Of a stretch of DNA of 64,000 nt, positions 56,831 through 64,000 are shown one piece after another. Made by a program: the position numbers and the translations under genes. Source of the DNA: WTGU01 sp965200925. GTDB lineage: Bacteria > Pseudomonadota > Alphaproteobacteria > UBA828. Below the pieces are notes generated by a model that was given only the letters and a program-made list of their open reading frames with translations, made no database searches and was not told the DNA's origin. The stretch is from the NCBI GenBank assembly GCA_965200925.1, contig OZ241738.1:1860001-1924000 (forward strand). The letters are read 5' to 3'. Position 1 is the stretch's first letter. Every line of letters starts with the position of its first letter.

Positions 56831-57274
56831 TTAAGCCTGAGCCGCCTCGGGTTCCGCAGCCTCTTCCGCGTCTTCGTCGGCCGGAACCGGGCCGGAATCC
56901 TTGCCCTTCTCCGCCTCGTCCCGATCGACCAGCTCGATGACGGCCATCGGTGCCGAATCGCCGTAACGGAAGCCGGCCTTCAGCACGCGGGTGTAGCCGC
57001 CCGGCCGCTCCGTGTAGCGGAGGCCCAGGGTGTCGAACAGCTTGCGCACCACCGTTTCGTCGTTGAGATAGCCGAGCGCTTGGCGTCGCGCGTGAAGATC
57101 GCCGCGCTTGCCGAGCGTGATCATCCGCTCGACGACGCCGCGCAGGGCCTTCGCCTTGGGAAGCGTGGTCCGGATCTGCTCGTGCTTGAGCAGCGAGGTC
57201 GCCATGTTGTGGAACATCGCGCGGCGATGGCTCGACGTCCGATTCAGCTTGCGTCCGCCGTGGCGGTGGCGCAT
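56831..57274 (-). CDS. rplQ: 50S ribosomal protein L17
   Basis: A 147-residue L17: MRHRHGGRKLNRTSSHRRAM, then NMATSLLKHEQIRTTLPKAK and GGYTRVLKAGFRYGDSAPMA. The C-terminal tail (EAEKGKDSGPVPADEDAEEA) is the acidic extension common in alphaproteobacteria. GGAGGAG lies upstream of ATG 57274. Last gene of rpsM-rpsK-rpoA-rplQ. Confidence 0.95.
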   Translation of the reverse strand: MRHRHGGRKLNRTSSHRRAMFHNMATSLLKHEQIRTTLPKAKALRGVVERMITLGKRGDLHARRQALGYLNDETVVRKLFDTLGLRYTERPGGYTRVLKAGFRYGDSAPMAVIELVDRDEAEKGKDSGPVPADEDAEEAAEPEAAQA

Positions 57275-57314
57275 GACCGGTCTCCTCCGAAGGCCCGCGA
57301 CTCCGCGCCCCCGG

Positions 57315-58328
57315 TCAGTAGGGCTCGTCGATCTTCCTGGCCAGCTCCTCGATGTTCTCGGGCGGCCAGTCACCAATTTCCATGCCGAGCTGGAGTCCCA
57401 TGTCGGCGAGCACTTCCTTGATTTCGTTGAGGGACTTGCGTCCGAAATTGGGCGTCCGCAGCATCTTGGACTCGGAGTGCTGCACGAGGTCGCCGATATA
57501 GATGATGTTGTCGTTCTTGAGGCAGTTGGCGGAGCGGACCGACAGTTCCAGCTCGTCGACCTTGCGCAGCAAGTTGGGATTGAACCCCGGCTCGCCCGCG
57601 CTCTCGTGGCTCGGCAGCGCGTGCGGCTCCTCGAAGTTGACGAAGAGCTGGGCCTGATCCTGAAGGATGCGTGCCGCGAGCGCCACGGCGTCGTCCGGCG
57701 CGACGGTTCCGTTGGTCTCGACCCGCATCGTGAGCTTGTCGTAGTCGGTGACCTGGCCTACGCGGGTGTTCTCCACCTTGTAGGCGACCTGCTTGACCGG
57801 GCTGTAGAGCGCATCGACCGGGATCAGCCCGATCGGTGCGTCCTCGGGCCGGTTCTGCGGGGCGGGGACGTAGCCCTTGCCGGTCTGGACCGTGAATTCC
57901 ATGTCGATCCCGGCGTTCTCGTCGAGCGTGCAGATGACGACGTCCGGATCGACGATCTCGATGCCGTGGCCGGCCTCGATCCGCGCCGCGGTGATTTCAC
58001 CGGGCCCGGAGGCCTTGAGCGTCATCCGCTTCGGCCCCTCGCCGTGCATGCGGAGCACGAGCTGCTTCACGTTGAGGACGATATCGGTGATGTCCTCGCG
58101 CACCCCCGGCAGCGACGAGAATTCGTGCAGCACGCCGTTGATCTGCAACGACGTGACCGACGCGCCCTGCAACGACGACAGCAGGACGCGGCGCAGCGCG
58201 TTGCCGAGCGTCATGCCGAAGCCGCGCTCGAGCGGCTCGGCCACGATGCGGGCGCGGTGCTTCCCGTCGCCCTCCGGCGTCACCTCGAGTTTGGACGGCT
58301 TGATGAGTTCCTGCCAGTTCTTCTGCAT
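57315..58328 (-). CDS. rpoA: RNA polymerase alpha subunit
   Basis: A 337-residue alpha subunit. The N-terminal assembly domain has ERGFGMTLGNALRRVLLSSL and EFSSLPGVREDITDIVLNVK; the C-terminal domain has LSVRSANCLKNDNIIYIGDL and RTPNFGRKSLNEIKEVLADM. It is normal in length and order, between rpsK and rplQ. Confidence 0.98.
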   Translation of the reverse strand: MQKNWQELIKPSKLEVTPEGDGKHRARIVAEPLERGFGMTLGNALRRVLLSSLQGASVTSLQINGVLHEFSSLPGVREDITDIVLNVKQLVLRMHGEGPKRMTLKASGPGEITAARIEAGHGIEIVDPDVVICTLDENAGIDMEFTVQTGKGYVPAPQNRPEDAPIGLIPVDALYSPVKQVAYKVENTRVGQVTDYDKLTMRVETNGTVAPDDAVALAARILQDQAQLFVNFEEPHALPSHESAGEPGFNPNLLRKVDELELSVRSANCLKNDNIIYIGDLVQHSESKMLRTPNFGRKSLNEIKEVLADMGLQLGMEIGDWPPENIEELARKIDEPY

Positions 58329-58412
58329 GGCGCTGAAACACCCCGTATGATTCGGCGTCGTTCGCCCGTTCGCGAGCGCGGCGGACGAGCGCCGCGCGGC
58401 GGGAAACGAAGG

Positions 58413-58799
58413 TCAGACGCGCCGCCTCTTGGGCGGACGGCATCCGTTGTGCGGGATCGGCGTGACGTCGCGGATCGCCGTGATCGTGAAACCCGCGCTT
58501 TGCAGCGCCCGCAGCGCCGATTCGCGCCCCGAGCCCGGTCCCTTGACCTCGACTTCGAGGGATTTGACGCCGTGCTCGGTCGCCTTGCGCCCCGCTTCCT
58601 CGGCCGCCATCTGGGCGGCGTAGGGAGTCGACTTGCGCGAGCCGCGGAAGCCCATGCTTCCGGCCGACGACCAGGCGATGGCGTTGCCCTGCACGTCGGT
58701 GATGGTGATCATGGTGCTGTTGAACGTGGCGCTGACGTGGGCGATGCCCGAGGAGATGTTCTTGCGTTCGCGGCGCCGCGTTCGCGTCGGCTTGGCCAT
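58413..58799 (-). CDS. rpsK: 30S ribosomal protein S11
   Basis: A 128-residue S11: RKNISSGIAHVSATFNSTMI, then SAGSMGFRGSRKSTPYAAQM and VTPIPHNGCRPPKRRRV. It starts 13 nt after the rpsM stop and precedes rpoA by 84 nt. Confidence 0.98.
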   Translation of the reverse strand: MAKPTRTRRRERKNISSGIAHVSATFNSTMITITDVQGNAIAWSSAGSMGFRGSRKSTPYAAQMAAEEAGRKATEHGVKSLEVEVKGPGSGRESALRALQSAGFTITAIRDVTPIPHNGCRPPKRRRV

Positions 58800-58812
58800 C
58801 GTAGGCGACCCT

Positions 58813-59181
58813 CTATTTCTTCTTGCCGGCGATCGGGCGGGCGGGGCCCTTCCGCGTTCGCGCGTTGGTATGGGTCCGCTGCCCGCGCACCGGCAGGCCG
58901 CGGCGGTGCCGGAGGCCGCGGTAGGTCCCGAGATCCATCAGGCGCTTGACGTTCATCGCGACCTCACGACGCAGGTCGCCCTCGACCATGTATTCCCGGT
59001 CGATCACTTCGCGGATGCGAATGACCTCGGCATCGCTGAGCTGGCTCACGCGCTTCTCGCCCGGCAACCCGACCGTCTCGCGGATCTGCCGAGCCTTGGT
59101 GCGCCCGATCCCATGGATATAGGTGAGCGCGATCTCCACCCGCTTGTTCGTCGGGATGTTCACGCCGGCGATACGAGCCAC
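58813..59181 (-). CDS. rpsM: 30S ribosomal protein S13
   Basis: A 122-residue S13: VARIAGVNIPTNKRVEIALT, then YIHGIGRTKARQI and RGLRHRRGLPVRGQRTHTNA. The start is taken as the GTG at 59181, which gives the conserved ARIAGVNIP N-terminus and has GGGAGG 8 nt upstream. An ATG at 59196 lies inside that ribosome site. The usual upstream neighbours secY and adk are absent; dusA lies upstream instead. Confidence 0.95.
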   Translation of the reverse strand: MARIAGVNIPTNKRVEIALTYIHGIGRTKARQIRETVGLPGEKRVSQLSDAEVIRIREVIDREYMVEGDLRREVAMNVKRLMDLGTYRGLRHRRGLPVRGQRTHTNARTRKGPARPIAGKKK

Positions 59182-59292
59182 CCTCGAGCCTCCCATGGCA
59201 CGAAGGGCGCACGACGGCAGGTCCGCCGCGCGCCCCGAACGGCGAGCGGATTATCGTCGTCCCCGCAGCCCGAGTCAACGCCGGTTTCGGTG

Positions 59293-59372
59293 CCCCGGTG
59301 CGCGGGCTTTCCGGGGCCGTGGTCGCGCGGAACGCGAACGAAAACAGCGGGCCTGGAAAGCCGCGCACCGGG
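59293..59372. repeat. Palindromic intergenic element upstream of rpsM
   Basis: The left arm CCCCGGTGCGCGGGCTTTCC (59293-59312, continuing GGGGCC) and the right arm 59347-59372 (GCGGGCCTGGAAAGCCGCGC, ending ACCGGG) are imperfect inverted copies around a 28-base loop. The right arm, read on the minus strand, matches the sequence at 4157-4190. The element lies between the dusA stop and the rpsM start, so it could end dusA transcripts or sit in the rpsM leader. Translated, it yields a GARLSRPAVFVRVPRDHG-like string that I recall from spurious ORFs of related genomes. Confidence 0.65.
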
Positions 59373-59386
59373 AAAATCTCGGTGGA

Positions 59387-60379
59387 TCATCGGGCCCGGG
59401 CGATGTTCTCGGGGACGAGGGCCAGGGCGTCCTCGATGACCTCGGCGCCGGCGCCCGGGCGGTGAGTCCGCTGGGCGAGATGGCGGCGCCAGGCGCGGGC
59501 GCCGGGCAGGCCCGCGAAGAGCCCGTGCATGTGCCGGACGATGGCGTGCAGCGGGGCGCCACCGGCCGTCATGCGTCGGATGTAGGGCAGCATGGCGCGG
59601 GCGATGTCGTGGCGGCTCGGCTGCGGGCGGGAAGCGTCTCCGAAGATGAGCCGGTCAGCGGCGAGAAGCATCGTCGGGTCGCTATAGGCGGCGCGGCCGA
59701 TCATGACGCCGTCGACCCGGTCGAAGTGGCTCTCGGCGGCGCGGAGGCTGGTGACGCCGCCGTTGAGAACGATCTCCAGGGCCGGGAAATCCGCCTTCAG
59801 GCGGTGGACGTCGCCGTGACGGAGCGGCGGGATTTCGCGGTTCTCCGCCGGGCTCAGCCCCTCGAGAACGGCGATGCGCGCGTGCACGGCGAAGCTGCGG
59901 ACGCCCACCTGGGCGACGCGCCCGACGAACGCCTTCAAGTCCTCGTAGGTGCCGCGGCCGTCGATGCCGATGCGGCATTTGATGGTGACCGGGAGGTCGA
60001 CCGCCCGCATCATCGCCGCGACACAGTCCGCCACCAGAGCGGGCCGCGCCATCAGGGCGGCGCCGAAGCCGCCACGCCGCACGCGGGGGCTGGGGCAGCC
60101 GACATTGAGGTTGATCTCGTCGTAGCCGAAGGCTTGGCCGATCTCGGCCGCGCGGGCGAGCACGCCCGGCTCCGAGCCGCCGAGTTGCAGGGCGAGCGGA
60201 CGTTCCGCCTCGTCGAAGCCGAGCAGCCGGGAACGGTCGCCGTGCAGCACCGCCTCCGCTCCGACCATCTCGCTGTAGAGAAGCGTCCGGGCGGTAACCA
60301 GGCGCAGGAAGTAGCGCCCATGCCGGTCGGTGCACGCCATCATCGGCGCGACGCTCAGCCGGCGGTCCAGCCCGTTCAT
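59387..60379 (-). CDS. dusA: tRNA-dihydrouridine(20/20a) synthase DusA
   Basis: A 330-residue FMN enzyme: RRLSVAPMMACTDRHGRYFL, YSEMVGAEAVLHGD, the catalytic Cys in INLNVGCPSPRVRRGGFGAA, VTIKCRIGID, FAVHARIAVLEGLSPAENRE and IVLNGGVTSL. The EINLNVGCPS...GGFGA spelling separates DusA from DusB and DusC. ATG 60379 is the start; the longer open frame upstream is antisense to the metF leader. Divergent from metF. Confidence 0.93.
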   Translation of the reverse strand: MNGLDRRLSVAPMMACTDRHGRYFLRLVTARTLLYSEMVGAEAVLHGDRSRLLGFDEAERPLALQLGGSEPGVLARAAEIGQAFGYDEINLNVGCPSPRVRRGGFGAALMARPALVADCVAAMMRAVDLPVTIKCRIGIDGRGTYEDLKAFVGRVAQVGVRSFAVHARIAVLEGLSPAENREIPPLRHGDVHRLKADFPALEIVLNGGVTSLRAAESHFDRVDGVMIGRAAYSDPTMLLAADRLIFGDASRPQPSRHDIARAMLPYIRRMTAGGAPLHAIVRHMHGLFAGLPGARAWRRHLAQRTHRPGAGAEVIEDALALVPENIARAR

Positions 60380-60415
60380 CGCGACCCTCGACGGGCGCTT
60401 GCGCGCAACGGCTCC

Positions 60416-60444
60416 TTGACACCGCGCGGCGCCTGCCCTATTGA
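60416..60444 (+). promoter_or_regulatory. Promoter of the metF-metH operon
   Basis: TTGACA (60416-60421), 17 bases, TATTGA (60439-60444). Transcription would start around 60451, immediately before the SAM-II-like aptamer, which supports the assignment. Confidence 0.65.
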
Positions 60445-60451
60445 ATCCGTC

Positions 60452-60508
60452 CCAGCGCCGATTTGAAGCGACAGCTTGCGGGCGCTCAAGAAATGCGGCT
60501 AAAGCGTT
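60452..60508 (+). promoter_or_regulatory. SAM-II-like riboswitch
   Basis: AGCGCC (60454-60459) pairs with GGCGCT (60481-60486). Between them are GATTTG and GCTTGCG at the positions of the conserved GAUUUG and GCUUGCA of the SAM-II (metA-motif) aptamer. Downstream CAAGAAATGCGGCTAAAGCG matches the AAA...GCUAAAG strand that forms the pseudoknot. SAM-II elements are nearly confined to alphaproteobacteria and sense S-adenosylmethionine before methionine-synthesis genes. Here the element precedes metF and metH, and a terminator hairpin follows at once. Confidence 0.75.
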
Positions 60509-60511
60509 GGG

Positions 60512-60545
60512 ACCCGCCCGGCAAAGCCGCGGCGGGTATTTTGAT
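60512..60545 (+). terminator. Attenuator hairpin in the metF leader
   Basis: ACCCGCC (60512-60518) pairs with GGCGGGT (60531-60537), with an inner CGGC/GCCG extension around AAA, followed by ATTTTGATT. Directly after the SAM-II-like aptamer and before metF, it is probably the terminator switched by SAM. Its short U tract makes strength uncertain. Confidence 0.6.
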
Positions 60546-60661
60546 TCGGTGAAACCATCGGAGCAAGGCGCGGTGGCGGAGCGAAACGGCGCCAAGCGGG
60601 CGCCGGTCGGGAAACGAACCGGGTGCCGGCAAGCACGGACCTGCGGACGCGGAGGCGCTCG

Positions 60662-61584
60662 GTGAGCGCCGTTGCGCCCCGTTTCGTCGAAGAGCCGGCA
60701 CCGGCCGCCACACCGCCGGCGCTCGCGGTTTCCTTCGAGTTCTTCCCGCCGAGCACGGAACGGCTGGCGGAACGGCTCTGGGCCGCCGTCGAACGGCTCG
60801 GGCCGCTGGCACCGCGTTTCGTCTCGGTGACCTACGGCGCCGGCGGTTCGACCCGGCGGCGCACGTTCGAGACGATCGCCCGCATCGCCGCCGAGACGCG
60901 CCTGACGCCGGCCGCACATCTCACCTGCGTCGGCGACACGCGGGACGGGATCGCCGAGACGGCGCGCGGATACTGGGACGCCGGCATCAGGCACCTAGTC
61001 GCCCTGCGCGGAGACCCGCCGCGGGGAGCCGCCCGTTTCGCGGCCCACCCCGCGGGCTACCACAATGCGGCGGCACTGGTCGCCGGCCTCAAGCGCGTCG
61101 CTGATTTCGAGATCAGCGTCGCGGCCTATCCAGAGGGCCACCCGGAGGCGCGGAGCGCGGCGGCCGACCTCGAAAACCTGAAGCGCAAGCTCGACGCCGG
61201 CGCCAACCGGGCGATCACCCAGTTCTTCTTCGGCACGGAGCGCTATCTGCGCTTTCGCGACGCGGCGGCGGCGGCAGGGATTCGCGCCCCGATCGTGCCG
61301 GGCATTCTCCCGGTGACCAACGTCGCCCGCCTGATGGATTTCGCGGCTCGCTGCGGCATCACCGTCCCCGACTGGCTCGCGTCCCAGTTCGGGGGGCTCG
61401 ACGACGACCCGGACACGCGGCGGCTGATCGCCGGATGGATCGCGATCGAACAATGCCGCGCGCTGGTGAGGCACGGCGTCCGTGAATTCCATTTCTACAC
61501 GTTGAACCGCGCCGAGCTGACCCGCGCGATCTGCCACGCGCTCGGGGTCCGCGCGCGGCCCGCACGCCGGGCGGGAGGCGCCCC

Positions 61585-61588
<4 letters not shown>
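60662..61588 (+). CDS. metF: 5,10-methylenetetrahydrofolate reductase
   Basis: A 308-residue MetF: VSFEFFPPSTERLAERLW, SVTYGAGGSTRRRTFETIAR, AAHLTCVGDTRDGI, HLVALRGDPPRG, AAYPEGHPEARS, ITQFFFGTERYLRF and VPGILPVTN. It makes the 5-methyl-THF used by MetH. The GTG at 60662 is chosen because GGAGG lies about 9 nt upstream; a GTG at 60623 would add 13 residues. It is controlled by the upstream riboswitch and overlaps metH by GTGA. Confidence 0.92.

Positions 61589-64000
<2,412 letters not shown>

Noticed and set aside
57108..58949. A 613-codon plus-strand open frame
   Set aside because: Antisense to rplQ, rpoA and rpsK, so not a gene.

Overview
The window is GC-rich bacterial chromosome, most likely from an alphaproteobacterium of the Rhodospirillales type (inferred from gene content, not a lineage marker). 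The evidence is a MucR/Ros regulator, an AspRS of alphaproteobacterial type, a RibB protein with a dead RibA-like domain, the linked rpiB-glyA-nrdR-ribD-ribE-ribBA-ribH-nusB-thiL cluster, a B12-dependent ribonucleotide reductase, and a SAM-II-like riboswitch in front of metF-metH.

Layout. 1-4079: the end of an SDR dehydrogenase, a decayed HEPN/MNT toxin-antitoxin pair, and a CitE / AbfD-like / SnoaL catabolic operon. 4243-16039: a complete type I-G (formerly I-U) CRISPR-Cas locus. The interference genes cas3-cas8-csb1-csb2 are on the minus strand; the adaptation genes cas4-cas1 and cas2 are on the plus strand. Between the two halves sits a tightly packed three-gene minus-strand module: an unknown protein, a frameshifted ImmA/IrrE-like HTH protein with no HExxH site, and a PBECR-like nuclease-fold protein. 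It contains a relic of the same CRISPR repeat. 16270-33036: one very long CRISPR array, about 230 repeats of 36 bp with spacers of about 37 bp. It has internal duplications and many spacers that re-target the same or complementary sequences.

33174-44470: a CaiB-type CoA transferase, nrdJ with a terminator, a dienelactone-hydrolase lipoprotein, a HAD hydrolase, an NTF2-like protein, aspS, rnd, and an AT-richer island with a broken SF2 helicase. 44551-51619: the riboflavin/nusB/thiL cluster on the minus strand. 51756-56366: mucR, an EamA exporter, and a glutaryl-CoA-dehydrogenase-type gene followed by otnK and otnC. 56368-56791: an IS5-type transposase scar and one small ORF. 56831-60379: rplQ, rpoA, rpsK, rpsM and dusA on the minus strand. 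60416-64000: promoter, SAM-II-like riboswitch, terminator, metF and the first two thirds of metH, which runs off the window.

The accessory interest lies in the CRISPR region and the module embedded in it. Most of the rest is housekeeping, arranged in translationally coupled operons with many ATGA, GTGA and TGATG overlaps. Nearly all short ORFs inside 16270-33036 are translations of the CRISPR repeat and are not genes.
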